This document shows positions 1-8,128 of a stretch of 64,000 nt of DNA, in pieces. The notes below the pieces were generated by a model that saw only the letters and a program-made list of their open reading frames with translations, was not told the origin of the DNA and ran no database searches. Source of the DNA: PALSA-188 sp050746185. GTDB lineage: Bacteria > Acidobacteriota > Terriglobia > Terriglobales > Acidobacteriaceae. The translations under genes and the position numbers were made by a program. Each line of letters opens with the position of its first letter. Position 1 is the first letter of the stretch. The stretch is from NCBI GenBank assembly GCA_050746185.1, contig JBOGLA010000040.1:62001-126000 (forward strand). The letters run 5' to 3'.

Positions 1-19
1 CCGCAAAAATAAAACCGTG

Positions 20-138
20 CGGAGAGACGGGCGTCCCCGCCCGTCAGGTTGAGCGAAGCTCAACTATCTCGTAAATTTATCGGATGTCGTGACAGAAGAC
101 TTCTGCAAGACGGCTGACGGGAGTCCGTCTCTCCGTCG
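20..138. repeat. Paired REP-like palindromic element
   Basis: Two inverted copies of a short palindromic unit flank about 70 bases. The left copy has the 8-bp stem GACGGGCG (26-33) and CGCCCGTC (38-45) with loop TCCC. The right copy has GACGG (116-120) pairing with CCGTC (125-129). Outer arms CGGAGA (20-25) and TCTCCG (130-135) are reverse complements. The same unit recurs at 1393-1448, 48438-48466 and 62304-62331. It resembles REP/BIME elements; no transposase is visible. It lies downstream of the HNH gene and may also act in mRNA 3'-end stability, which is inference. Confidence 0.7.
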
Positions 139-144
139 AACGTC

Positions 145-753
145 TCAATAGAACAGATACTTCCGCCACTTATCGTCGGAGCGCCCGATCAGGCGCATGA
201 TATGTCGGCTCGTGTGGAGATTGAAAGCCCGAGGCTCCCGCATCAGCTTCATGCTTGCCTCGGCAGGAAACCGGTTGCCCTTGCGGCGATTGCAAGGATG
301 GCAGCAGGCTACGAGGTTTTCCCAGGTCGAGGCGCCTCCTCGCGAACGGGGAATCACATGATCCAGCGTGAGTTCGCCGGACGGAAGGATCTCACAACAG
401 TATTGGCACATGTTGCGATCCCGCAGAAGAATATTCTTGCGGGAAAGCGCGCGCGTCTGATGCGGAATACGGCGGTACTCCAACAGCCGGATCACCGACG
501 GAACACGAATCGCCAATCGGGCCGCATGGAGGAAGTGTCCATTCTCCTCCTCGGTCATGGCAACGCCCTTCAGCACCAGTACAATGGCGCGCCGCGCGGC
601 GCATACGTTGATCGGCTCATACGACGTGTTCAGGACGAGCACGGGGGCATGCAGCGCATGGCCATTCCCCCCGGGTTCCGGTTCACTGAACACCGCGGTG
701 ACGGTTGCAGGCCGCGCCGCGCCGGCTGCCGAATTGTTCCATTTTCCTGACAT
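145..753 (-). CDS. HNH endonuclease family protein
   Basis: About 202 residues. The C-terminal half is a classical HNH nuclease: a CQYC zinc pair, then LTLDHVIPRSRGG (the DH of the HNH motif), WENLVACCHPCNRRKGNR with the second CxxC and the N and H positions. The N-terminal half carries LNTSYEPINVCAARRAIVLV, typical of the bacterial HNH family that resembles the 5-methylcytosine-specific enzyme McrA but is widespread as a housekeeping-like gene. An ATG at 753 is chosen because the upstream TTG at 795 would overlap comF. It lies 10 bases downstream of comF on the same strand, so co-transcription is likely. The biological substrate is unknown. Confidence 0.85.
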   Translation of the reverse strand: MSGKWNNSAAGAARPATVTAVFSEPEPGGNGHALHAPVLVLNTSYEPINVCAARRAIVLVLKGVAMTEEENGHFLHAARLAIRVPSVIRLLEYRRIPHQTRALSRKNILLRDRNMCQYCCEILPSGELTLDHVIPRSRGGASTWENLVACCHPCNRRKGNRFPAEASMKLMREPRAFNLHTSRHIMRLIGRSDDKWRKYLFY

Positions 754-763
754 GCTGCTTGTT

Positions 764-1663
764 TCATCCTGCCACGGCTGCCAGAGCACTCTCAAGAGGT
801 GCTACGGATTGCCCACTCTTTTTCAAAGTCCTCGCAACCGTTGCGACGCAGACTCTAGTTGCTCCCGCCCGGCGGAGAACCCTGGCGCATTCGGATGCTG
901 TCGTCCCCGTGGTAAAAACATCGTCCACCAGCAGCACTTCCCGGTCCTTGACCATCTCCGGCTTGCTCACCGTAAATGCCCCCCGAAGATTTTCTTTTCG
1001 CTGGTTCTGAGTGAGGCCGATCTGCGATTCCGTGACGCGTAGCCGTTTCAGCAAACCAGTGCGCAGTTCGAACCCTTGACGCTCGTCCATGTTCTTAATC
1101 GCGGAGCGAATAATCAACTCAGCCTGATTAAATCCGCGCACGCGCAATTTCCTGACATGCAGCGGAACCGGAATCACGAGGACAACTTCCTTAGCAAAAA
1201 GAGGTCGCATCCTCTGTATTACTTCCGAAAGCATTCTTCCCAAAACGTCCGCGGCAGGCCGAACCCCGTGGTATTTCAATAAGTGAATCATTTCGCGAAG
1301 CCCGGTCTCGTAGCTTCCGTACGCAGCCGCGACCGCATAAGGAGGAGCGTCCTTGCGGCAGACTGAACATAGCCTGTCGCCGTCTTGAACCACGGAGAGA
1401 TGGGCGTCTCGCCCGTCCGGCCGGGCGAGGACGCCCGACGCTCCATCGAATAATTTCGGCAAAGGTTCGCCGCACCTGACGCAGAAATCTCCCGCCATAG
1501 GTTGAATGGCGGAGATGCACTTATTGCAAACTGGCAGCCGGGAAATATTTGTCAGATAAGCGTCACAAAGACGGCACTCGGAAGGAAAAACTGTAGCAAA
1601 CAGGCTTTCGGCGAGGCCGCGAAGCCAGGGTGCGCGCCGCCCGCCCTTCGCCACGCCGTTCAA
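764..1663 (-). CDS. comF: ComF family phosphoribosyltransferase-like protein
   Basis: About 299 residues. The N-terminus has zinc-binding CRLC and CNKC pairs and CVRCGEPL, followed by CSVC, as in ComF/GntX proteins. The C-terminal phosphoribosyltransferase fold has the PRPP loop VLLVDDVFTTGTT near residue 255. ComF is needed for DNA uptake in naturally competent bacteria, where it acts in the cytoplasm on incoming single strands. Between CGEPLP and CSVC there is an extra stretch of roughly 20-25 residues (FDGASGV...DAHLSVV) encoded by a REP-like palindrome at 1393-1448, an unusual in-frame insertion. The start is a TTG; an alternative GTG lies at 1654. Confidence 0.88.
   Translation of the reverse strand: MNGVAKGGRRAPWLRGLAESLFATVFPSECRLCDAYLTNISRLPVCNKCISAIQPMAGDFCVRCGEPLPKLFDGASGVLARPDGRDAHLSVVQDGDRLCSVCRKDAPPYAVAAAYGSYETGLREMIHLLKYHGVRPAADVLGRMLSEVIQRMRPLFAKEVVLVIPVPLHVRKLRVRGFNQAELIIRSAIKNMDERQGFELRTGLLKRLRVTESQIGLTQNQRKENLRGAFTVSKPEMVKDREVLLVDDVFTTGTTASECARVLRRAGATRVCVATVARTLKKSGQSVAPLESALAAVAG
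1393..1448. repeat. REP-like double palindrome inside comF
   Basis: Two adjacent units face each other: ATGGGCG-TCT-CGCCCGT followed by CCGGGCGAGGACGCCCG, with outer arms CGGAGAGA on the left and CGCTCCATCG on the right. Stem sequences and outer arms match the copies at 20-138, 48438-48466 and 62304-62331. The element is in frame and is translated as part of ComF. Confidence 0.7.
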
Positions 1664-1821
1664 TGCGATGGCTCGCTCTAAGTCCTCGGTACTGCTGAAG
1701 ACGGACCTCCCTCATCCGAAAGTTGCCGTAAGCGAACCGCCGGACGTAACGGATATCAGTATAGCGGGGCCGCATTTCGCGCGCAACGAGACCGGTTCAC
1801 CGCAAGTGTAAGCGTGAGTTT

Positions 1822-3297
1822 TTGCCATCGCCGCCAATTCTGAGGATGTACCATGGAGCCGTGCAAAAGCCGGCCGAAAGTGTGCTTAAGTTCATTCAAA
1901 AGGCGGATCTGCTTAGTCCCGGAGATCGAGTCGGCCTGGCCGTTTCCGGGGGCGCGGATTCTGTCGCCCTGCTCCGCTTGATGCTCGAATTGCGCCACGA
2001 TCTTGGAATTGTTCTCGCGGTAATCCATTTCAATCACAATTTGAGGGGTGCGTATTCCGACGAAGATGAAAATTTCGTAAGGCAGTTGTCCGGGCAACAC
2101 AACCTGGAGTTTTTCTGCTCGAGTGGTGACGCGGCTGCGTATGCTGAGCAGAACCATCTCGGCATCGAGAGCGCCGCGAGATCTCTGCGGTATGGATTTT
2201 TTTTGACTGTCATGACACGGGGCCGTCTGAACCGGATTGCCACTGCTCATACGCTTGACGACCAGGCCGAAACGCTCCTGTTGAAATTGAGCCGTGGCGC
2301 GGGGACGCGGGGGCTGGCAGGCATCTATCCAAAGCTGGTAGTCGCTCAAGGTTCCTCCAATAGTTCGGTTGAAACGGAAAAATTTATCGTCCGGCCCCTG
2401 CTCGGTATTCGGCGAAGGGACGTGGAGGCGTATCTGCGAGGCCTGCGGCAAAACTGGCGGGAGGACAGCAGCAATCGTGATCTCCGCCACTCCCGGAATG
2501 TCATTCGTCACGGGATATTGCCGCGACTGGAGCGGAATCTCAACCCGAACGTACGTGAGGCTCTCGCGGAAACGGCAGAGATCGCGCGCGCGGAAGAAGA
2601 ATACTGGGAAGCGAAAACACATGAGGTATTGCCGAAGGTCCTGAAGCAGCCGCGTCTTCGTGCAGCCGATGAACTTCTCGATACGCGTGCTCTGGGGGCA
2701 CAGCCCAAAGCGCTCCAGAGGAGGCTGATTCGAGGCATTGCCGAATCGTTGAATTTCAAACTCGAATTCAAACAAGTGGAACAGGTGCTACAGCTCGCCT
2801 CAAGTTCCCGGCATGGTCAATCCGTTGTTTTGCCGGGAGGGTGGGAGGCGGACCGAACTGCGGCCGGAGTCAGACTTCACCGCTCCTCGGACGAGATGCT
2901 TTTTGATTATGAATACAGACTACCGGTCCCGGGGAAAGTTGAGGTTCCGGAAGCGGGGAGATTGATTGAAGCCGTGGTCGTTCGGCCTGGGATTGAATCA
3001 AGTTATAATCTGGACCATGCTTTTGATCCTGCCCTGCTCGCCGAAGATCTGATGGTAAGAAATTGGCGGGCCGGAGACCGGTTTTGGCCGGCGCATAGCA
3101 AGTCTCCAAAAAAGATCAAGGAGTTGCTGCAACAGCGCCATATCGCAGGGATGGACCGTAAGCGGGTACCGGTAGTGGTGAGCGGTACTAAGGTGATTTG
3201 GATTGCTGGATTCGCCGTTTCCGCAGCGTTTCGGCCGCGCGATTTGAAATGCGAAGTCGTCGTTATACGGGAGAAGGAGCTCTCGGGAGCCGAATAG
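1822..3297 (+). CDS. tilS: tRNA(Ile)-lysidine synthase
   Basis: Up to 491 residues. TilS uses ATP and lysine to convert C34 of the CAU anticodon of tRNA(Ile2) to lysidine, so the tRNA reads AUA. The PP-loop pyrophosphatase motif SGGADS is at residues 42-47, followed by NHNLRG and TAHTLDDQAETLLLKLSRG, the family signatures. The C-terminal TilS domain (about residues 360-480) contains VRNWRAGDRFWP. Two starts are possible: TTG at 1822 and ATG at 1846; the ATG has no spaced ribosome site. It is followed 19 bases later by hpt and then ftsH, the tilS-hpt-ftsH order known from many bacteria. Confidence 0.95.
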   Translation: MPSPPILRMYHGAVQKPAESVLKFIQKADLLSPGDRVGLAVSGGADSVALLRLMLELRHDLGIVLAVIHFNHNLRGAYSDEDENFVRQLSGQHNLEFFCSSGDAAAYAEQNHLGIESAARSLRYGFFLTVMTRGRLNRIATAHTLDDQAETLLLKLSRGAGTRGLAGIYPKLVVAQGSSNSSVETEKFIVRPLLGIRRRDVEAYLRGLRQNWREDSSNRDLRHSRNVIRHGILPRLERNLNPNVREALAETAEIARAEEEYWEAKTHEVLPKVLKQPRLRAADELLDTRALGAQPKALQRRLIRGIAESLNFKLEFKQVEQVLQLASSSRHGQSVVLPGGWEADRTAAGVRLHRSSDEMLFDYEYRLPVPGKVEVPEAGRLIEAVVVRPGIESSYNLDHAFDPALLAEDLMVRNWRAGDRFWPAHSKSPKKIKELLQQRHIAGMDRKRVPVVVSGTKVIWIAGFAVSAAFRPRDLKCEVVVIREKELSGAE

Positions 3298-3316
3298 TTT
3301 TTGATCCCATCCGCTT

Positions 3317-3853
3317 ATGATTCAGGAGGCAAAAAGCGCGCAACTTCCGGCCGTAATTCCGGCTGAACATATCCAGAAAAGGGTCCGCGAGATGGCGCGG
3401 CAAATTTCCGACGATTATCAGGGCAAGACGATCCACGTCCTCGCGGTCCTCGAAAATGGATTCATGTTCGTGGCCGACCTGGTTCGTTCGCTTGAAGTTC
3501 CTCTGGTTTGCCAATTCATCAAGCCTACGTACCACCAGCAGCAGGGAGGCCATGGGGGCTGGCTGGAAATATTTTTTAGTCACGGGTCTGAGATTCGCGG
3601 ACAGCACGTTCTGGTGGTCGAAGGGTTGGTGCATTCGGGCGTGACCACGGATTTTCTAATGGCCGATTTGCGGGCGCGGGGAGCGGCGTCTGTAAAGTTG
3701 GCCACTCTCCTGGACCGCCAGTCGGCGCGCCGCGTGCAATTGCAGCCCGATTACTTCGGCTTCCTGGTGGATGAAGCATTCCTGGTCGGGTACGGATTGG
3801 GAACTTCCGAGCAAACGGCGCGTAACTTGTCTTATCTGGCAGTTGCCGGCTAA
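3317..3853 (+). CDS. hpt: Hypoxanthine phosphoribosyltransferase-like protein with altered active site
   Basis: About 178 residues, the usual length for bacterial Hpt, and located between tilS and ftsH where Hpt normally sits. The fold is recognisable (VLAVLENGFMFVADLVR; LLDRQSARRVQLQPDYFGFLVDEAFLVGYGL). Key residues differ. The family PRPP loop VEDIIDTG reads VEGLVHSG here, so the second acidic residue is Gly and the presumed catalytic Asp is His. The pyrophosphate loop LKG reads LENG, and the usual Asp after VGYGL is Gly. Normal Hpt makes IMP or GMP from purine base and PRPP; this copy may be inactive as an enzyme or have a regulatory role. An AGGAGG ribosome site precedes the ATG closely. 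Confidence 0.8.
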   Translation: MIQEAKSAQLPAVIPAEHIQKRVREMARQISDDYQGKTIHVLAVLENGFMFVADLVRSLEVPLVCQFIKPTYHQQQGGHGGWLEIFFSHGSEIRGQHVLVVEGLVHSGVTTDFLMADLRARGAASVKLATLLDRQSARRVQLQPDYFGFLVDEAFLVGYGLGTSEQTARNLSYLAVAG

Positions 3854-4047
3854 CCGCATTGGGCCGTCGCACACTGAAACCTGCGCTAATGACTTTGGTT
3901 ACCGGCGGCGGAGCATTCTTTATTTCTGCGAGAAGCGTTAGAATTGGGAGTTGGGATTTGTATGATCGAAACACCTGATTCCGCATCTAATAATTATTAG
4001 GTAGGAAGTGACAGGTTGGAGCGTAGCCCGCACTTAGGAGCCTTTAG

Positions 4048-5940
4048 GTGAATTCAACAGCAAAGACCATTGTCTTTTGGCTTGTGATACTCGTATCAGC
4101 CTTCGTGCTTTGGGAGGTCGTCTCCGCCAGCCATGCAGGGCCGAAAGATAAGGAAATTAATTTCTCGCAGTTCCTCTCCGACGTAAATCAGGGCCAGATT
4201 AAAGAGGTCACTGTCACCGGCATGGAAGTTCGCGGCAAGTACCGCAACGACACTGGCTTCCACACCACGCAGCCCGCGAATTATCCCGAGATCTACAACA
4301 CCCTGCAGGCCAAGGGCGTCAACATGAACATCCGTGACGTCAGCAACAGCAGTTGGGCTTGGCTGTATCAATTGGCTCCCCTTGGCTTGCTCGTGCTCTT
4401 GTGGTTTTTCATGATTCGCCAGATGCAGACGGGCGGCAACAAAGCGCTTTCGTTCGGCAAGAGCCGGGCGCGCCTTCTCTCCATGCAGCAGAAGAAGGTC
4501 ACATTCAAGGATGTCGCCGGGGTTGAGGAAGCAAAAGAAGAGTTAAAAGAAATTATCGAATTCTTGCGGGAAGCACAGAAGTTCCAGAAGCTTGGCGGAA
4601 GAATTCCCAAAGGCGTGTTGCTGGTAGGCCCTCCCGGAACCGGGAAAACCTTGCTGGCGAGAGCGGTCGCGGGCGAAGCCAACGTTCCTTTCTTTTCGAT
4701 TTCAGGTTCCGACTTTGTAGAAATGTTTGTTGGCGTGGGCGCCAGCCGGGTTCGTGATCTGTTTGAGCAAGGCAAGAAGAACGCTCCCTGCATTATTTTT
4801 ATTGATGAAATTGACGCGGTGGGACGCCATCGCGGCGCCGGACTCGGCGGCGGACACGACGAACGCGAGCAAACCCTGAATCAGCTTCTCGTCGAGATGG
4901 ATGGATTCGAGTCGAACGAAGGCGTCATTCTGATGGCTGCCACCAACCGTCCCGACGTTCTGGATCCGGCCTTGCTGCGGCCCGGGCGCTTTGACCGGCG
5001 GGTCGTGGTAAACCGACCCGATGTTCGCGGGCGCGAGGAAATCCTTCGCGTTCACACCCGCAAGATTCCGTTGGCCGACGATGTTGATCTCTCGGTCCTT
5101 GCTCGCGGCACTCCCGGATTCTCCGGAGCCGATCTCGCCAATATGGTGAATGAAGCGGCTTTGAGCGCCGCCCGCCAAAATCGTAAAGCGGTGCTGATGT
5201 ACGATTTCGAGCTCGCAAAAGACAAGGTTCTGATGGGAGTCGAGCGCAAGTCTCTCATCCTCACCGAAGAAGAGAAAAAGGTGACCGCGTATCACGAAGC
5301 TGGACACGCGCTGGTTGCCGCCAAGCTTCCGAACTCCGATCCTCTGCACAAAGTCACGATTATTCCGCGTGGCATGGCGTTGGGCGTGACCATGCAACTT
5401 CCCATTGATGACAAGCACAACTACACCAAGGAGTATCTGGAGACCGAGATTGCCATCATGATGGGTGGCCGAATCGCCGAGGAAATGTTCCTCAATCAGA
5501 TGAGTACGGGCGCCGGCAACGACATCGAGCGGGCAACGGAACTCGCCCGCAAGATGGTCTGCGAGTTTGGCATGAGCGATCTCGGCCCCCTCACCTTCGG
5601 GAAGAAGGAAGAGCAGATATTTCTGGGCCGCGAGATCGCGCAACATCGCGATTACAGCGAAGCTACGGCAATCAAAATTGATGACGAAGTGCGTCGCATG
5701 ATTGGTCAGGGTTACAACACTGCCAAGGGCATCCTGGGCGAGAATCACGATACGTTGGTAAAGATTGCTCTGGCGCTGCTCGAACGTGAAGTCCTCGACG
5801 CCAACGAAATTAAACTGATCATCGAAGGCCGCGAATTGCCGAAGGTAATTCCACCTCCGAAGTCGGACGACGGAGTCCAACAGGTTCTAAAGCCGGAGCC
5901 AGGGCGCACGGGTATTGTGAAAGGTCCGGCGCCAGCCTAG
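4048..5940 (+). CDS. ftsH: ATP-dependent zinc metalloprotease FtsH
   Basis: About 630 residues. Membrane-anchored AAA+ protease that degrades misfolded membrane proteins and selected regulators. A transmembrane helix lies at about residues 8-27 and a second at about 108-124, with the periplasmic domain between. The AAA module has Walker A GPPGTGKT (194-201), Walker B IIFIDEIDAVG and the second region of homology ATNRPDVLDPALLRPGRFDR. The zinc site HEAGH is at residues 416-420. The start is GTG at 4048 with TAGGAG at 4035-4040 (7-base spacing). It is the last gene of the tilS-hpt-ftsH group, about 190 bases after hpt. Confidence 0.98.
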   Translation: MNSTAKTIVFWLVILVSAFVLWEVVSASHAGPKDKEINFSQFLSDVNQGQIKEVTVTGMEVRGKYRNDTGFHTTQPANYPEIYNTLQAKGVNMNIRDVSNSSWAWLYQLAPLGLLVLLWFFMIRQMQTGGNKALSFGKSRARLLSMQQKKVTFKDVAGVEEAKEELKEIIEFLREAQKFQKLGGRIPKGVLLVGPPGTGKTLLARAVAGEANVPFFSISGSDFVEMFVGVGASRVRDLFEQGKKNAPCIIFIDEIDAVGRHRGAGLGGGHDEREQTLNQLLVEMDGFESNEGVILMAATNRPDVLDPALLRPGRFDRRVVVNRPDVRGREEILRVHTRKIPLADDVDLSVLARGTPGFSGADLANMVNEAALSAARQNRKAVLMYDFELAKDKVLMGVERKSLILTEEEKKVTAYHEAGHALVAAKLPNSDPLHKVTIIPRGMALGVTMQLPIDDKHNYTKEYLETEIAIMMGGRIAEEMFLNQMSTGAGNDIERATELARKMVCEFGMSDLGPLTFGKKEEQIFLGREIAQHRDYSEATAIKIDDEVRRMIGQGYNTAKGILGENHDTLVKIALALLEREVLDANEIKLIIEGRELPKVIPPPKSDDGVQQVLKPEPGRTGIVKGPAPA

Positions 5941-5960
5941 ACCCACAGTCCAACGAGCGT

Positions 5961-5985
5961 GGATGGGGTCAGGCGTCCCCCTGAC
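5961..5985. repeat. Short palindrome downstream of ftsH
   Basis: GTCAGG (5968-5973), CGTCCC, CCTGAC (5980-5985) form a 6-bp hairpin after GGATGGG. It shares the GCGTCC core with the REP-like family but has a different stem. There is no U-tract, so a rho-independent terminator is not supported. Confidence 0.4.
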
Positions 5986-6118
5986 AACTGACGCGACGCG
6001 CCTACGTGTTCGGATCCACCTCTGCGGTCTCCATCCTGCCTTCCCTTAATCACGCCGAACCAGGCTTGACCGATGAAACTGTTGTATCCTCCAAATGTTC
6101 CGAGGGTAACAAGTTTCT

Positions 6119-6751
6119 ATGGCGGCTTCGCGAACAGTTGTATTTTTCACAATCGCTTGCTCTTTAATCCTGGCGCCTGACTCGTCGGGTGAGCAACACG
6201 GCGGCCAGCCGGGCGTCTTCGATTACTACGTTCTCACTCTTTCGTGGTCTCCTGAGTTTTGCTACCAACACAGTTACAGTCCCGAATGCCGCAGCGGCCA
6301 CCACGGTTTTATTGTGCATGGGCTATGGCCCCAATTTACGCGCGGATATCCTGAAAATTGTTCTGAATCACCCGGGCTTGCCAACCCGTCCGAGATGCTG
6401 GACATTATGCCCGACCAACGTCTCGTCGAACATGAATGGAGCACCCACGGCACCTGCAGTGGATCGAGTGCCCGCGAATACTTCAAACTCTTGAGAAGGG
6501 CTTATGCATCAATCAAAATACCGTCGCGGCTCGCGGCACCCTCCGAGGGATTTTCCATCGAGCCAGATGAACTGAAACGGGAATTTCTGGAAGCGAACCC
6601 CAACCTTGGCCGTGACGCTATCGCCGTGAGTTGTGGGCATAACTATCTGACCGGCGTGCACATCTGCCTGACAAAAGACCTTCAACCAACCGCGTGCAGC
6701 GACCTGCGGGATTGCCGCGCCAATACAATCAGGGTCACTCCAGAACGTTAA
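6119..6751 (+). CDS. Secreted ribonuclease T2 family protein
   Basis: About 210 residues. T2 RNases are acidic endoribonucleases that cut single-stranded RNA through a 2',3'-cyclic phosphate. Both family catalytic segments are present: CAS1 as FIVHGLWPQF and CAS2 as EHEWSTHGTC, supplying the two catalytic histidines plus Glu/Lys-region residues. Multiple cysteines (CYQHS, PECRS, PENC, GTC, VSC, HICL, CSDLRDC) are consistent with a disulfide-bonded extracytoplasmic enzyme. The first 24 residues are a probable signal peptide (VVFFTIACSLILAPDSSG). It is a monocistronic-looking gene between ftsH and the convergent purM. The likely role is RNA scavenging or periplasmic RNA turnover; this is inference. 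Confidence 0.9.
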   Translation: MAASRTVVFFTIACSLILAPDSSGEQHGGQPGVFDYYVLTLSWSPEFCYQHSYSPECRSGHHGFIVHGLWPQFTRGYPENCSESPGLANPSEMLDIMPDQRLVEHEWSTHGTCSGSSAREYFKLLRRAYASIKIPSRLAAPSEGFSIEPDELKREFLEANPNLGRDAIAVSCGHNYLTGVHICLTKDLQPTACSDLRDCRANTIRVTPER

Positions 6752-6783
6752 GTTGTCGTTGAAAGCTGAAGGGGTTTAGAGGG

Positions 6784-7833
6784 TCAGTTGTAGATCACTT
6801 TCCGTTCGCCCTTCACGATTCTGCCGACGGTGAAGGCTTTTTCTCCGGCCCGCTCGATCACTGTCTGAGCCTTCTTAAATTTGGCGGACGGAACGACAAG
6901 CAGCAGCCCCAATCCCATGTTGAAGGTTCGCAACATTTCGTCCTGGGGGACGTTGCCGAGCTTCTGCAAGTGCTCAAAGATAGGCAAAACCGGCCAGGAC
7001 CCCATCTCGATGATGGCGGCCACGCCGCGGGGAAACATCCGCGGAAGATTCTCAGTAATTCCGCCGCCGGTGATGTGAGCCATCGCGGTCACGCACTCGC
7101 CATCCACCAGCCTCTTGATCGCCGGCCAATAGCTCTTGTGGGTCCGCATCAGTTCGTTGCCGACTTTACCCTTCAACTCGTTCACGTACGATTCCGGCGT
7201 GTAGCCGCCAACCTCAAACAGAAGTTTGCGGGCCAGGGAGTACCCATTGGTATGAAGGCCGTTAGAAGGCAGGCCCAGAATCACGTCCCCGACTTCCACG
7301 GTCTTGCCGGTAATAAGTTTTTCGCGCTCAACGACGCCGACGATAAATCCCGCAAGATCGTATTCCCCCTCGGGATAGAAGCCTGGCATCTCAGCCGTTT
7401 CTCCGCCAATCAGGGCGCAACCGTTGTGTTTACAGGCTTCGGCCAATCCTTCTACAACCTTTTCCGCCACTTCCGGTTCGAGCTTGCCGGTAGCGAGATA
7501 GTCCATGAAGAAAAGGGGAGTCGCTCCCTGCACGGCAACATCGTTCACGCAATGGTTGACCAGATCGGCGCCGATGGTGTGATGCACCTTCATTTCGAAG
7601 GCGACCTTCAACTTGGTACCGACTCCATCCACGCTCGAAACCAGAACCGGGTTTACATATTTCTTATCAATGGCAAACAACGCGCCGAAGCCGCCAACCT
7701 CGCCCAAAACGCCGCGATTGAACGTCTTATGAGCCAGATACTTGATTCGTTTTTTAGTTCGGTTGGCGCGGTCAATATCTACACCCGCATCAGCGTAAGT
7801 GATGGTTGCGGTATTCGGGGAATTGTCGGGCAC
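6784..7833 (-). CDS. purM: Phosphoribosylformylglycinamidine cyclo-ligase (AIR synthetase)
   Basis: About 349 residues, the normal PurM length. It catalyses ATP-dependent closure of FGAM to aminoimidazole ribotide, the fifth step of purine synthesis, in the cytoplasm. Characteristic stretches are YADAGVDID at the N-terminus, SSVDGVGTKLK, DLVNHCVNDVAVQGA, LIGGETAEMPGFY, LPSNGLHTNGYSLAR and ITGGGITENLPR. The start is a GTG at 7833. It stands alone here, convergent with the RNase T2 gene. Confidence 0.97.
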   Translation of the reverse strand: MPDNSPNTATITYADAGVDIDRANRTKKRIKYLAHKTFNRGVLGEVGGFGALFAIDKKYVNPVLVSSVDGVGTKLKVAFEMKVHHTIGADLVNHCVNDVAVQGATPLFFMDYLATGKLEPEVAEKVVEGLAEACKHNGCALIGGETAEMPGFYPEGEYDLAGFIVGVVEREKLITGKTVEVGDVILGLPSNGLHTNGYSLARKLLFEVGGYTPESYVNELKGKVGNELMRTHKSYWPAIKRLVDGECVTAMAHITGGGITENLPRMFPRGVAAIIEMGSWPVLPIFEHLQKLGNVPQDEMLRTFNMGLGLLLVVPSAKFKKAQTVIERAGEKAFTVGRIVKGERKVIYN

Positions 7834-8128
7834 CGGTGCTTATTCCGTCTTCACTGAAGTGGGGAGTTGCTGGACTCTCGCTGTTCGCAGAACCTTAGAA
7901 CGCGGCTCATTGTAGCACGTCTCAAATCGAGTCGGACAGGCTAGTGGGCCCACGCCCCTCTTGAAGAAACTCATCCCGCCAGTAAGATCGAAGTAAATAA
8001 ATTGTCACTCGACCCAATCCAAGCCATTCCCTGCCCCGTACTTCACCCAGTGCCGCTACGCGTAGCGCTCGACAACGCTGCGGAACAACGGTCCTCGGTA
8101 TTTATATAACCGTCTCAGGAGATGACCC

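Noticed and set aside
1756..2775. Minus-strand frame (339 codons) opposite tilS
   Set aside because: Antisense shadow of tilS; no recognisable domain or ribosome site.
4702..5880. Long minus-strand frame (392 codons) inside ftsH
   Set aside because: Antisense to FtsH, whose motifs are intact; no homologous features on the other strand.
8041..8110. Possible tRNA-like palindrome upstream of the ferritin-like gene
   Set aside because: GCTACGCGTAGC is a simple palindrome; no cloverleaf arms or T-loop found. No tRNA was found elsewhere either.
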